Source: CAJQPP01 sp963793465 (GTDB taxonomy: Bacteria; Planctomycetota; Planctomycetia; Pirellulales; Pirellulaceae). From it: a stretch of 64,000 nt of DNA. The DNA is taken from the NCBI GenBank assembly GCA_963793465.1, contig CAWCAJ010000006.1:1-64000 (forward strand), read 5' to 3'. A program made the translations under genes and the position numbers. Of the stretch, positions 55,342 to 64,000 are shown piece after piece (position 1 is the first letter of the stretch; each line of letters starts with the position of its first letter). Under the pieces are notes generated by a model. The model made no database searches. It was not told the DNA's origin and saw nothing but the letters and a program-made list of their open reading frames with translations.

Positions 55342-57216
55342 CTATTGCAGCGGTTTTGTTTCCGGCTGAGGCAGCTGTTTGGTCCACTTGTAAATGGTGG
55401 GCTGCAGCACAACGACCTCTTTGGCGGGTGCATCGAACCAGTTGTGGCGGTTGATGCGTTGCCGAACATTGGCCTGCGGGATCAGGCTCATGGACCAGGG
55501 GATGGGAAGTTCCCGGCTGCCCACGGTCAGGGTGATGTTCTGGATGCGACCCTGGCGATCAACCAACAGGTCCCATGTCTGTCCTGCTTTGGCGTCGCTA
55601 ACCAGCTTGTCCAGATCTTCCTTGATCCGTTTGCCATCGATGGCCAGGATTTCATCATCTTCACGCAAACCGGCCTGGTCAGCCGGTGAGTCTGCTTCAC
55701 CGAGACCGATCCAGGGGACCTGTTTGGGTTTGGGTTTTTGAGATGCATCGGCATCGCTGGGCAGGGTTTCACCGACTTGCATGCCTAACCAGTCGGCAAC
55801 GTTTTGAAATTCCAATTCATCGGTACCATCGATGGTACTGGCAAACCACGGGTTCAGATCGACCCCCGCCAGTTCGCTGCAGATGCCACGAAAGTCTTCG
55901 GGAAGATAGCCGCTGGTTGCGTGCTTTTCGAACATGCTTCGCATCACATCATCCAGGCTGTGTTGCCCCTGGGAGGCCTTGCGAATCTCCATATCCAACA
56001 GGAAGCCTGCCACAGCGCCCTTGCTGTAATAACTGACCTCGGTGTCGCGTGAATTTTCGGCAGGCCGATAGAATTTGATCCAGGCGTCGTGGGAGCTGTC
56101 ACGCAGGCTCTGAACTTTGCGTCCCTCCCGATTTTGAACACCGGCGATCTGGCGGGAGAGACCCCGCACGAATCCGGCAGGATCCATCAAACCGGCGCGA
56201 ACCAACAACAGGTCTTCGTAGTAACTGGTAATGCCTTCGGCGACCCACAGGCTGGGTGTATATGCCTCACGTTCGTAGTCATAGTCGACCAGTGGCTGGG
56301 GTCGCAGTCGGCGAATGTTCCAGGTGTGGAAAAACTCGTGACTGCACAGGCTCAGCCAGCCCAGATAACTGCCGGGGCGACGCATGGATCGCTGATTGCT
56401 CATGATCAGGCAGGAGTGATCGTGCTCCAGGCCTCCGCCGCTGCCGTTGATCACGTTCAAAAAGTAATAGCGGTCGTAGGGTACGCATCCCCAAAAGTCC
56501 TGATGGGCTTGCACGATTTTGGTCAAGTCCCGGATGGCTTTCTCGCCGTCCCAGTTTCCTTCGTCATTTACATTGACCAGAAAGTGAGGTACGCCGCCGA
56601 CTTCGAAGGGGTACACGTCGACCAGTCCAGCCACAATTGGACTGTCGACCAACTCGTCAAAATCGCGGGCCAGGTAGTGATGAGGGTTGTCCCCAATGGT
56701 CCGCATGCTGCACGCCGAGCCATTCCAGGCAGCCGGCAGTTTCAGCTCGACTTCGTGGGGCTCGTCCATTTGTTGAGGGACGGTAATGAAAGCGGCGGCC
56801 CCGGTCAGGACGGCATAGACGTTGTCCACATAGTTGGTGCGAACGGAAATCTCTTTGCAAAACACCCGGTAGTTGACCTGGAAACTGGTGGCCGGGCCAT
56901 TACTGACCCGCCAGCGATTTTTCTCGGTCTTCAGGATGGGCAGGCTCTGCTGGTTTGCTTCGGCAGTGATCGAGTCCACATGCTTGGCATACTCGCGCAC
57001 AAGATAGGAACCGGGGGTCCAGGTGGCCATCATCAATTCGGTTTCCGGTCCGGTGGCCGTGACGGTCATGGTCACATGGATGTAGTGGGTGTCAGCAGCC
57101 GTCAGATCAACGACATAGCGGGGACCCATGGGGATCACGGCCTCCTGGGCCCAGGTGGGGTAGGACAAAAACAGGGTCAGTCCCACGACCAGCAGCGTTC
57201 GAATCAGGAGACGCAT
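55342..57216 (-). CDS. Secreted M61 family metallopeptidase with PDZ domain
   Basis: 624 residues. Signal peptide MRLLIRTLLVVGLTLFLSYP, the N-terminal M61 domain (MMATWTPGSYLVREYAKHVD, NRWRVSNGPATSFQVNYRVF), the zinc motif in LCSHEFFHTWNIRRLRPQPL (HExxH) with the distant Glu in SLWVAEGITSYYEDLLL, and a C-terminal PDZ (WIGLGEADSPADQAGLREDD, EILAIDGKRIKEDL). Glycyl aminopeptidases of this group trim peptides outside the cell membrane. The ATG at 57216 fits the signal peptide; the longer frame is rejected. Confidence 0.92.
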   Translation of the reverse strand: MRLLIRTLLVVGLTLFLSYPTWAQEAVIPMGPRYVVDLTAADTHYIHVTMTVTATGPETELMMATWTPGSYLVREYAKHVDSITAEANQQSLPILKTEKNRWRVSNGPATSFQVNYRVFCKEISVRTNYVDNVYAVLTGAAAFITVPQQMDEPHEVELKLPAAWNGSACSMRTIGDNPHHYLARDFDELVDSPIVAGLVDVYPFEVGGVPHFLVNVNDEGNWDGEKAIRDLTKIVQAHQDFWGCVPYDRYYFLNVINGSGGGLEHDHSCLIMSNQRSMRRPGSYLGWLSLCSHEFFHTWNIRRLRPQPLVDYDYEREAYTPSLWVAEGITSYYEDLLLVRAGLMDPAGFVRGLSRQIAGVQNREGRKVQSLRDSSHDAWIKFYRPAENSRDTEVSYYSKGAVAGFLLDMEIRKASQGQHSLDDVMRSMFEKHATSGYLPEDFRGICSELAGVDLNPWFASTIDGTDELEFQNVADWLGMQVGETLPSDADASQKPKPKQVPWIGLGEADSPADQAGLREDDEILAIDGKRIKEDLDKLVSDAKAGQTWDLLVDRQGRIQNITLTVGSRELPIPWSMSLIPQANVRQRINRHNWFDAPAKEVVVLQPTIYKWTKQLPQPETKPLQ

Positions 57217-57562
57217 ATTGCAATCCGGCGTTTTGATAAAGTAAGGGGCCATCAACTTCAGGTCCGGGCAGTCCATTCCAGGCAGGGGCAGTCAAACTCA
57301 CTTCCGCTACCTGAGTTTTGACTCCAGTTTAGCATGGCCGGGCGGCCGCGGCACCAATTTGCGGCGGCAGGGCGCGACGGATCCGGATTTAGCGGTCAAT
57401 CGGCATTTGCCGGGGGACGGGGCTTTCGCCACAATGCAGCAGTGACCGGTTTTCAGGCTGGCCGCCAAGCGGCCGTGGCGCTGGCTGCGCTGGCTGGAAT
57501 CGATCGGTCGTCGCTACCCTGTCTCCTATGTCTCAGCCTGCGGAATTCCCTTGATTCACAAC

Positions 57563-58858
57563 ATGCAAAAACGGTTGCTGGTGGGAGTGCTGGTGAGTTG
57601 GTTGGCCAGCGGGTGGTTGATCCGCGTGGTTCCGGCGCAGACGTTGCCGGACGATGAACAACTGCAGGCCCGTGGTTTGATCGTGACACGCAGTCCGCAC
57701 CTGAGGTTGATCAGCGATTTAAGACGCGACGACATTGCCGAGTTCAACGAAGTGTTTGAACAGGCGGTGGAGCAGTGGTGTGATTACTTTGGTGTTGATC
57801 CGGGCCGCGTTGCGGATTGGCAGATCACGGCATGTGTGATGTTGGAATTGGATCGCCAGAAGTTTTTGGACGCGGGCCTGTTTCCCCAGGACTTGCCACC
57901 CTTCCCGGCGGGTTTTCAACGTGGCCCCAACATTTGGCTGTACGTTCAGGATGGCGAGTACTACACCCGGCACCTGCTGATCCACGAAGGCACGCACGCA
58001 TTCATGGAACAGTTCCTGGGTGGCTACGGCGCGCCCTGGTATGCCGAAGGCATGGCCGAATTGTTGGGCGTGCACCGCTGGCGGGAAGGGCGTCTGCAAA
58101 TCAACCAACAAGCGGAAACCCGGGAAGCGGTCCCTTATTGGGGTCGGGTCAAATCGGTACGCAGCGACCGGGATGCGGGTTTGGGCAGGTCCTTGAATGA
58201 TGTGATGGCATTGCCAGTCGATGCTTTTCGGGAAGTGCAAGCCTATGGTTGGGCCTGGGCGGCCTGCCAGTTTTTTGACAAGCACCCGGATTTCCAGTCC
58301 TCGTTTCGGCAACTGGCCAAGCAGGCAGCATTACCTGCCGAGGAATTCAATCAGCAGTTTCTGACAACGCTCCGCAAGCAATGGCCGGCGGCTTGCATGC
58401 AGTGGGAAAACATGGTGGCCGAAATCGATTATGGCTATGACGTGGCCCAGGCCAAACCCGTACCTGTGACCGAGCGACAACAGACGACAGCAGCTACGAA
58501 ATTTAAACTGGCCGGGGATCGGGGGTGGCAGGAAACCGGGATTCGGCTGACTCCCGGCCAGCGTGTGCTGGTCCAGGCGACGGGAATGTACCAGGTCAAA
58601 CAGGACACCCAGCCCTGGCCCTGCGACGCCGAAGGCGTCACGCTGGAGTATTATCGCGGCCTTCCGTTGGGTCGTCTGCTGGCCGCGGTCCAACCCGACG
58701 GCGATCGGGCCGCCTTGAACGTTCTGCAGGTGGGTACCCGTGGAGAAGTGCACAGCGACAGCGGCGGCATGCTTTACCTGCGGATCAACGACTCTCCATC
58801 GCACTGGGGAGATAACCGGGGATCGCTGAACATCACCGTCGGCCCCCTCTCAGATTGA
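57563..58858 (+). CDS. Secreted HExxH metallopeptidase-like protein with a LecA-like lectin domain
   Basis: 431 residues. Signal peptide MQKRLLVGVLVSWLASGW, a gluzincin-like region with LLIHEGTHAFMEQFLGGYGA (HExxH) and WYAEGMAELLGVHRW (third-ligand Glu), helices to about residue 300. The C-terminal about 120 residues resemble PA-IL/LecA galactose-binding modules: ETGIRLTPGQRVLVQATGMY, EGVTLEYYRGLPLGRLLAAV and GGMLYLRINDSPSHWGDNRG. It may act on glycoproteins or bind sugars. No named peptidase family is certain. The TTG at 57551 is a possible extra start. Confidence 0.78.
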   Translation: MQKRLLVGVLVSWLASGWLIRVVPAQTLPDDEQLQARGLIVTRSPHLRLISDLRRDDIAEFNEVFEQAVEQWCDYFGVDPGRVADWQITACVMLELDRQKFLDAGLFPQDLPPFPAGFQRGPNIWLYVQDGEYYTRHLLIHEGTHAFMEQFLGGYGAPWYAEGMAELLGVHRWREGRLQINQQAETREAVPYWGRVKSVRSDRDAGLGRSLNDVMALPVDAFREVQAYGWAWAACQFFDKHPDFQSSFRQLAKQAALPAEEFNQQFLTTLRKQWPAACMQWENMVAEIDYGYDVAQAKPVPVTERQQTTAATKFKLAGDRGWQETGIRLTPGQRVLVQATGMYQVKQDTQPWPCDAEGVTLEYYRGLPLGRLLAAVQPDGDRAALNVLQVGTRGEVHSDSGGMLYLRINDSPSHWGDNRGSLNITVGPLSD

Positions 58859-58991
58859 CGAAACCAACCCGAATCGATCACAATCGACATCCGCGAGTGA
58901 TCTTCGCCAGGACTGCAGGCTGGAACCGGTGGCCAGCGTGATCCCGCTTCTTTCCACTGCCATCTGGACCGACTTCCACATCGAGGTAAGC

Positions 58992-60242
58992 ATGAATTTC
59001 CTGAATTCCGTCGACCCCCAATTGAACGCCTTTATTATTGCCGAGTCGCAAAGGCAGCAAGACGGTCTGGAGATGATTGCCAGCGAGAACTATACCAGTC
59101 CGGCAGTCATGGAAGCGGCTGGCAGTATCCTGACCAACAAGTATGCCGAAGGCTATCCCGGCCGCCGCTACTATGGTGGTTGTGAGTTCGTTGATGAAAT
59201 TGAAGACCTGGCCCGCGATCGGGCGGCCGAGTTGTTTGGCGCCGAGTTCGCCAATGTGCAACCCCACTCGGGTTCCCAGGCCAATCAGGCAGTCTACCTG
59301 ACGTTGGTGGAGCCCGGCGACGCGGTGTTGGGGTTCGATTTGGCTCACGGCGGCCATCTGACTCACGGCATGCACCTGAATCTGTCCGGTAAACTCTATA
59401 ATTTTCAACACTACGGGGTGACGAAAGACACTCATACGATCGACTTCGATCAGGTGGCACGACTGGCTCGCGAGCATAAGCCCAAACTGATCGTGGCCGG
59501 AGCCAGCGCCTATCCGCGAGAAATTGATCACGCCCGATTCCGGGAGATCTGCGACGACGTAGGAGCCCAGCTGTTTGTGGACATGTCCCATTACGCCGGG
59601 TTGGTGGCAGGTGGGCAACACCACAACCCGGTGGAAGTTGCGGATTACGTGACCACCACCACTCACAAGACCTTGCGAGGTCCTCGCGGCGGGTTGATCC
59701 TCTGCAAGAAACGTTCTGCCAAGGACATCAATCGATCGGTTTTCCCCGGTATGCAGGGTGGTCCACTGGTGCATGTCATTGCCGGCAAAGCCGTCTGCTT
59801 TCACGAGGCCCTGCAGCCCGAATTTCGCACCTATGCCAAGCAGGTCGTGGACAATGCCAAAGTGTTGGCGGAGACGTTGATGAGCGGCGGTTTGCGGTTG
59901 CTAAGTGGAGGTACCGACAATCACCTGATGTTGGTCGATGTGACGACGGTTGGCTCGACCGGCAAGATGGCCGAGAAGGCGCTGGAAGCCTGCGGTATTA
60001 CGGTCAATATGAACATGATCCCGTATGACCAACGCAAGCCCATGGATCCCAGCGGAATTCGTATCGGCACGCCGGCCCTGACCACGCGGGGGATGGGCGT
60101 TTCACAGATGCGGGATATCGGCAAATGGATTGTCACCGCCGTGGAGAATCCGGATGACACCGCGACTTTGAACCACATTCGCGGTCAGGTATCCGAGCTG
60201 TGCGGGCAATACCCGGTACCTGCGGCCGCCATCACGGTGTAG
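58992..60242 (+). CDS. glyA: Serine hydroxymethyltransferase
   Basis: 416 residues, normal length. MIASENYTSPAVMEAAGSIL, NKYAEGYPGRRYYGGCEFVD, FANVQPHSGSQANQAVYL, HLTHGMHLNLSGKLYNF, the PLP-Lys block YVTTTTHKTLRGPRGGLIL, and GIRIGTPALTTRGMG. It moves the C3 of serine to tetrahydrofolate, giving glycine. The start at 58992 has GAGGTAA upstream. A weak hairpin CGGCA...TGCCG with eight T's at 60250-60279 may end the transcript. Confidence 0.96.
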   Translation: MNFLNSVDPQLNAFIIAESQRQQDGLEMIASENYTSPAVMEAAGSILTNKYAEGYPGRRYYGGCEFVDEIEDLARDRAAELFGAEFANVQPHSGSQANQAVYLTLVEPGDAVLGFDLAHGGHLTHGMHLNLSGKLYNFQHYGVTKDTHTIDFDQVARLAREHKPKLIVAGASAYPREIDHARFREICDDVGAQLFVDMSHYAGLVAGGQHHNPVEVADYVTTTTHKTLRGPRGGLILCKKRSAKDINRSVFPGMQGGPLVHVIAGKAVCFHEALQPEFRTYAKQVVDNAKVLAETLMSGGLRLLSGGTDNHLMLVDVTTVGSTGKMAEKALEACGITVNMNMIPYDQRKPMDPSGIRIGTPALTTRGMGVSQMRDIGKWIVTAVENPDDTATLNHIRGQVSELCGQYPVPAAAITV

Positions 60243-60437
60243 GGCCATGCGGCAGGTTGGGGAGTGTGCCGTTTTTTTTTCGTCGCGAAACTCGGCAGCG
60301 GGCGTCCAGTCGGTACGGCTTCCCGGTGCGGGTTGAATTTGCCGGTACACTCCCATGCGTGCCGGGCCCGTTGCCTTTTCATCCGCCTGCGTTGTTAGTG
60401 CCCTGCGTTTAAAAAAAGAGTTGGCAGAAGGACCCTG

Positions 60438-60635
60438 ATGCAAAAGCGATTGCAAGGACTGTTCCGTGATACCTGGTGGCTCTGGTTGGCCTTCGCAGTG
60501 ATTGCGATCGTCATGACCTTGGCGGTCAGTCGCATTTTCCTGGTGGCGTTTCCAATTCTGCTGGTTTCATTTTTCTATTACGCCGGCATCCGCTATGACG
60601 ATGACGGCAATCACAAGGGAGAGGGTCCAGCTTGA
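60438..60635 (+). CDS. Small membrane protein, 65 residues
   Basis: MQKRLQGLFRDTWWLW leads two closely spaced hydrophobic segments (LWLAFAVIAIVMTLAVSRIF and LVAFPILLVSFFYYAGIRY) and an acidic end (DDDGNHKGEGPA). Short proteins of this pattern recur in planctomycetes as hypotheticals. No function is known. Confidence 0.7.
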   Translation: MQKRLQGLFRDTWWLWLAFAVIAIVMTLAVSRIFLVAFPILLVSFFYYAGIRYDDDGNHKGEGPA

Positions 60636-60763
60636 GTCCGTGGCCCAACAACTGACGCACGGGACCGACCGGCAACGCAGCCCAGGCATCGCCCTTCACC
60701 CATCCACGCTCTCTCGTCCTGTCTTCGACTCTGTTGCTTTCAGTCTTTATTTTGGTTCAATCT

Positions 60764-61214
60764 TTAAGACTCACCGACAAAACGTTGCCAGTCCCACTCG
60801 GTACTGGCCCAGGCCATGGTGGCCAACGTTAACAGCAGGGTCAGGGACGCCACGGACAGGGGATGGATCCGGGGGCGTTCGTGCGGCAGATCCAGGGCGT
60901 GAAAAACCGGAACGGGATCCATCGGAATCTGTTGCCAACCCTGGTGGGTTCGCCGCCAAACATGGGGTGTCGCGGCGTCATCCAGGTGATAGGTTTCCTG
61001 CCGGTAAGGGAACTTGCCCGCACCGCGGACCAGGGAAACCTGGCGACCCCAGGCCAGAGGTCGAGGTTTCTGTCCGCGTTCCGAGTCGCGATGCCACGTC
61101 AGTGATTCCAATTGAAGAGGCGGGCTCCGCTGGCAGGGGAGCACCCCGCAGTCCTGTCAGGGCCATCAGCAGGTACAGGCTGGGTAGCATGAACAGTAGG
61201 CGGTGTGCGAGCAT
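60764..61214 (-). pseudogene. Probable frameshifted two-helix membrane protein
   Basis: The first part (MLAHRLLFMLPSLYLLMALT, a membrane helix) and the second part are in different frames with the switch near 61150. The second part runs TWHRDSERGQKPRPLAWGRQ, then KFPYRQETYHLDDAATPHVW, and ends with HPLSVASLTLLLTLATMAWA as a second helix. Joined they would make about 150 residues with helices at both ends and a basic domain between. I recognise no family. A sequencing slip is as likely as decay. Confidence 0.45.
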
Positions 61215-61526
61215 GTTTCATTTCCACAACATCGTGCGTCAAATCCGGGGGCAAACCCCGTGGACCCGATCCTTCGCAAACCGCGTGCCCGTTGTGGAGC
61301 TGTTAGGATTCTTCGGAATATCGGGATTGCCCGGAGAATTCCATGTCGTCTGGGCACCCCGTTGATGCAGAATCGCAATAGCCCTTAATTTCAGGTGGCC
61401 ATTGATCAACATCTCAGTCAGGATCGATAATGGAACGGCAGCCCGTTACCATGACAGGCCGGATATCGCGTCCGGCGTTCGCCCCCGACCCGAAAGCGGC
61501 AAGTCCCGAAGATCAATCTCAGGCAG

Positions 61527-62087
61527 ATGGAAAACTATCGCATTAAACAGAATCGCAGACTGTTTCGGGAAGCCGAAGGCTTGCTGGAATTGGCCACCCT
61601 GTTTGAAGATCAGTTTCCGCTGGACCTTCCGGAGAAGGTGAAGTTGACAGAGCGTTGCATCGCCACTCTGCAGCGCATTCGCGAGCCGGGCACACGGCAA
61701 TCGCGATTGCTTTACCTTAAGGGCCAGGCCTTGCGTCTGGCTGAGGACTATGATCAGGCCATCGAGGTGCTGGAACAGTCCTACGATCTGGATTCATCCA
61801 ATATTCACACTTGCCTGGCGTTGGCCTGGTGCTTCAAGCGTCGCGGTCAAGTCGGTTTGGCCGTGGAGGCCATGCAGCAGGCACTGGCCATCGAACGGGA
61901 CAGTGGCATTGTGCACTACAATATGGCCTGTTACCTGGCGTTGTTGAAACAAACCGAAATGGCGTTGATCCATCTGTCGCGGGCGATTGCGATCGACCCG
62001 GTCTACCGGGAGCTGGCCTGCCAGGAACCGGATTTCGACTTGATTCGGGACGATCCCGGCTTCAAGGAAAAGACGGTTCTGGTTTGA
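61527..62087 (+). CDS. TPR-repeat protein
   Basis: 186 residues, soluble, no signal. Three helical TPR units are visible: GTRQSRLLYLKGQALRLAED, YDQAIEVLEQSYDLDSSNIH; TCLALAWCFKRRGQVGLAVE, AMQQALAIERDSG; IVHYNMACYLALLKQTEMAL, IHLSRAIAIDPVYREL. TPR proteins hold protein partners together. The partner is not evident. It is 91 bp upstream of the cytochrome gene, on the same strand. Confidence 0.85.
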   Translation: MENYRIKQNRRLFREAEGLLELATLFEDQFPLDLPEKVKLTERCIATLQRIREPGTRQSRLLYLKGQALRLAEDYDQAIEVLEQSYDLDSSNIHTCLALAWCFKRRGQVGLAVEAMQQALAIERDSGIVHYNMACYLALLKQTEMALIHLSRAIAIDPVYRELACQEPDFDLIRDDPGFKEKTVLV

Positions 62088-62178
62088 GCTCACCCGTTGT
62101 CTCGAGGCTGACCCTGGCCGATAATCGTCCCCCATGCTCCGTTGTTGATAACTCTCCTCCCCTGCGACGAGTCCTCTC

Positions 62179-62655
62179 ATGAAAATCCTCCTCGGTGGTC
62201 TTTGCTTGACGCTGGTCGCGATCAGTTTCAACATTCCGGCCGTCCCGGACCCGCCCCTGCCATCCATCCGGCAGCCTGCCAGCGAAGACCCCTTTCCGCC
62301 GGTGGATAACATGCATCACTTCATGGAGTATATATCCCAGCCGGCCTACCAGGCGTTGAAGCAGGCATTGGCCAGCGAGCCAGCCGACCGGCCAGCCTGG
62401 CGTCCCGTAAAAATGAATGCCCTGTTGCTGGCCGAAACCAGTGGCCTGGTGGCCGACCGGGCACCGGCCGATTTTGACGCGACGCAAACGCAGCAGTGGA
62501 AACAGATTTCCCGGGACGTTTATGACGCCGGCAAGCAGTTGTACGGCTCAATCGGTGATTACGAACAGGCCCGTCAACATTACAGCCGGATGATTGACAA
62601 CTGCAATCGGTGCCACCAGGTGTTTGTGGACGGCAAACATCAACTGGAGAAGTAG
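62179..62655 (+). CDS. Periplasmic cytochrome c'-like protein
   Basis: 158 residues. Signal peptide MKILLGGLCLTLVAISFNIP, four helices, and one C-terminal haem site CNRCH (in RMIDNCNRCHQVFVDGKH), the class II (c') position. The second helix HFMEYISQPAYQALKQALA and the fourth with YEQARQHYSRMIDNCNRCH fit the four-helix bundle. It probably binds haem and may carry electrons or gas ligands. Confidence 0.85.
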   Translation: MKILLGGLCLTLVAISFNIPAVPDPPLPSIRQPASEDPFPPVDNMHHFMEYISQPAYQALKQALASEPADRPAWRPVKMNALLLAETSGLVADRAPADFDATQTQQWKQISRDVYDAGKQLYGSIGDYEQARQHYSRMIDNCNRCHQVFVDGKHQLEK

Positions 62656-62665
62656 CGACTCGTAC

Positions 62666-63625
62666 ATGGCCAATCCCGGGGATCACCAGCTGCCGGCGGA
62701 ATTCCTGCGACGCCTGCAGCGGATCGTTCAGGCCGCATGGCTGCCTCAAGTCCTCGATAGTTTTTCGGTCCCCAAGAAAACTTCCTTTCGACTGAATCCA
62801 CTGACGGCCGATCCCGACACCACGTTGCAGCAATTACGCGTGGCCGGCGTTGTGCCGCATCCGGTCGATTGGTATCCGCATGCCTTCTGGGTCGAGCCGG
62901 ATCAGCGGCCGATCCTGACCCATGGTGAGGCGGCGGTGCAGGGACAACTTTACGTGCAAGGACTCTCCAGCGTCCTGGCTACGCTGATTCTGGACCCGCG
63001 ACCGCACCAATGGAACCTGGATTTGGCGGCCGCGCCAGGTGGCAAAGCCACTCACATGGTGGCTTTGATGAACAACCAGGGGAAACTGTCAGTCGTTGAG
63101 CCGATCCGCAAACGCATGTTTCGCCTGGCAGAAAATCTGAATCGAATGGGTTCCCGGATCAGCAAGACCTATCTGATGGACGGACGTCAGGCGGGTCGCA
63201 AGGTTCCCAATCGATTTGACTGCGTGATGCTGGATGCGCCCTGCAGCGGTGAATCCAGAATTCGCATCGACCAACCCCAGACCCATCAGTTCTGGAGCCT
63301 CCGCAAGATCCGCGAACAGTCGCGAAAACAGACCGGCCTGATCTTGAGCGGCTTCGATACGCTGAAGCCAGGGGGTACCCTGTTGTATGGCACCTGCAGT
63401 TTTGCGCCGGAAGAAAACGAGGCCATCGTCAGTTATCTGCTGGCCAAACGGACCGACCATGCGGAAGTTCTGCCTATCGAAATGCCCATGGACCATTGGC
63501 AGCCCGGACTCAGTGAGTTCGCCGGGAGTTCTTTTCACCCATCGGTAGTGAACACCCGGCGGGTGCTGCCCAATGCCCGCTTCGACGGCTTCTATTTGGC
63601 CCGAATCCGCAAACGACTGGACTAA
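62666..63625 (+). CDS. RsmB/NSUN-type RNA m5C methyltransferase
   Basis: 319 residues. NSUN family pattern: TSFRLNPLTADPD at the start, GQLYVQGLSSVLATLILDP, the SAM motif LDLAAAPGGKATHMVALMNN, the first catalytic Cys in DCVMLDAPCSGESRIR, and the second in GGTLLYGTCSFAPEENEAIV. It methylates a cytosine in rRNA or tRNA; lacking the RsmB N-terminal NusB domain, it is more like RsmF or NSUN6. It starts 11 bp after the cytochrome stop, so they are in one operon. Confidence 0.92.
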   Translation: MANPGDHQLPAEFLRRLQRIVQAAWLPQVLDSFSVPKKTSFRLNPLTADPDTTLQQLRVAGVVPHPVDWYPHAFWVEPDQRPILTHGEAAVQGQLYVQGLSSVLATLILDPRPHQWNLDLAAAPGGKATHMVALMNNQGKLSVVEPIRKRMFRLAENLNRMGSRISKTYLMDGRQAGRKVPNRFDCVMLDAPCSGESRIRIDQPQTHQFWSLRKIREQSRKQTGLILSGFDTLKPGGTLLYGTCSFAPEENEAIVSYLLAKRTDHAEVLPIEMPMDHWQPGLSEFAGSSFHPSVVNTRRVLPNARFDGFYLARIRKRLD

Positions 63626-63627
63626 CC

Positions 63628-64000
63628 GTGCCCGAGTCATCAACAGACAGTCGAGTCATGCGTTGGCAGTGGTCCGTTTACCTGGCCACCGCAGCGGTGG
63701 CACAAGCGGCCTTTTGGTGGTTTTCCATGCCCGGTCCGCAATTGCGGCAGGCCCAACAATTGCCAACGGCAATGCTGTGTTGCCTGGTGGCTGCTTTGAC
63801 ACTGATGGTGGGCCCCTGTCTGGTGGCCACCCGTTACCTGCGGCGGACTCCCCAACAACTGGGACTGGGCCGCGGAGATGCAGGTTTCGGTTGGAAGGCG
63901 GTGGCGGTTTGTGGACCGCTGATGCTGTTGGGTACCCTGCTGGGTTCGACCGATCCACAAATTCAGGCGTACTATCCGATTCCCGGTCCAACGATCGGCC
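63628..64000 (+). CDS. Membrane protein, probable CPBP-family protease, cut by the window edge
   Basis: At least 124 residues, open at the end of the window. Starts at a GTG 3 bp after the rsmB-like stop; an ATG at 63658 is an alternative. Helices: VYLATAAVAQAAFWWFSMPG, LPTAMLCCLVAALTLMVGPC and FGWKAVAVCGPLMLLGTLL. The last visible segment (DPQIQAYYPIPGP) resembles the run-in to CPBP/CAAX-protease motifs, but the catalytic glutamates lie past the window. Confidence 0.5.
   Translation, partial: MPESSTDSRVMRWQWSVYLATAAVAQAAFWWFSMPGPQLRQAQQLPTAMLCCLVAALTLMVGPCLVATRYLRRTPQQLGLGRGDAGFGWKAVAVCGPLMLLGTLLGSTDPQIQAYYPIPGPTIG

Noticed and set aside
60250..60279. Strong terminator after glyA
   Set aside because: Only a 5-bp stem with a long loop precedes the T-run, so it is mentioned with glyA but not listed separately.

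Overview
The window looks like a chromosome segment of a planctomycete (Planctomycetota, probably Pirellulales-like). The clues are a PEP-CTERM secreted protein, a sulfatase, a planctomycete-type Ser/Thr kinase paired with an ECF sigma factor, a TadG-like fragment, a secreted protein with a planctomycete-style secretin-like C-terminus, many GTG/TTG starts, and GC-rich DNA. The assignment rests on protein style only; there is no rRNA.

Layout. 1-4215 is an eroded zone: a broken ECF sigma factor and Ser/Thr kinase pair, a 5'-truncated P-domain gene butted against the last part of a tyrosine integrase, and tRNA-Lys(CTT). 4216-6281 holds a secreted protein with a duplicated His-rich domain and a tandem array of 171-bp hairpin units. 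6342-12082 carries an ECF sigma/anti-sigma/YbjQ group, DUF72, DUF2461, pepF and the PEP-CTERM protein. 12217-16862 (minus strand) is kdsC, a giant LptC/LptA-like protein and a SIMPL protein, an envelope cluster. 17234-28883 holds a Leu/Phe/Val-type dehydrogenase, a GT87 membrane protein, a PQQ propeller, a TadG fragment, carB, a sulfatase-thioesterase pair and a methyltransferase. 29851-33188 holds aguA-aguB and bioD followed by an AhpD-like gene.

33190-34830 is a REP/RAYT patch. Then come a secretin-like coiled-coil protein, a cupin, a CocE hydrolase and a glycogen cluster (glgA, galT, GH57). 44283-53844 holds folK, def-fmt, a TlpA-like thioredoxin lipoprotein, an ABC-F protein and miaB. The right end has a small lipoprotein, an EEP hydrolase, two metallopeptidases, glyA, a TPR protein, a cytochrome c'-like protein, an RNA m5C methyltransferase and a partial CPBP protease.

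The most striking result is two likely selenoproteins. In the AhpD-like gene (32652-33188) and in the TlpA-like gene (47912-49391) a single in-frame TGA replaces one cysteine of the redox CxxC motif (CHYU and WUGPC). Each TGA is followed, at a distance normal for bacterial SECIS elements, by a perfect 6-bp stem whose loop begins GGTC. This predicts that the organism decodes UGA as selenocysteine, although no sel genes lie in the window.

Several other genes carry single-base frameshifts (near 2460, 19600, 41064, 47993 and 61150). Some of these may be assembly errors rather than true pseudogenes.
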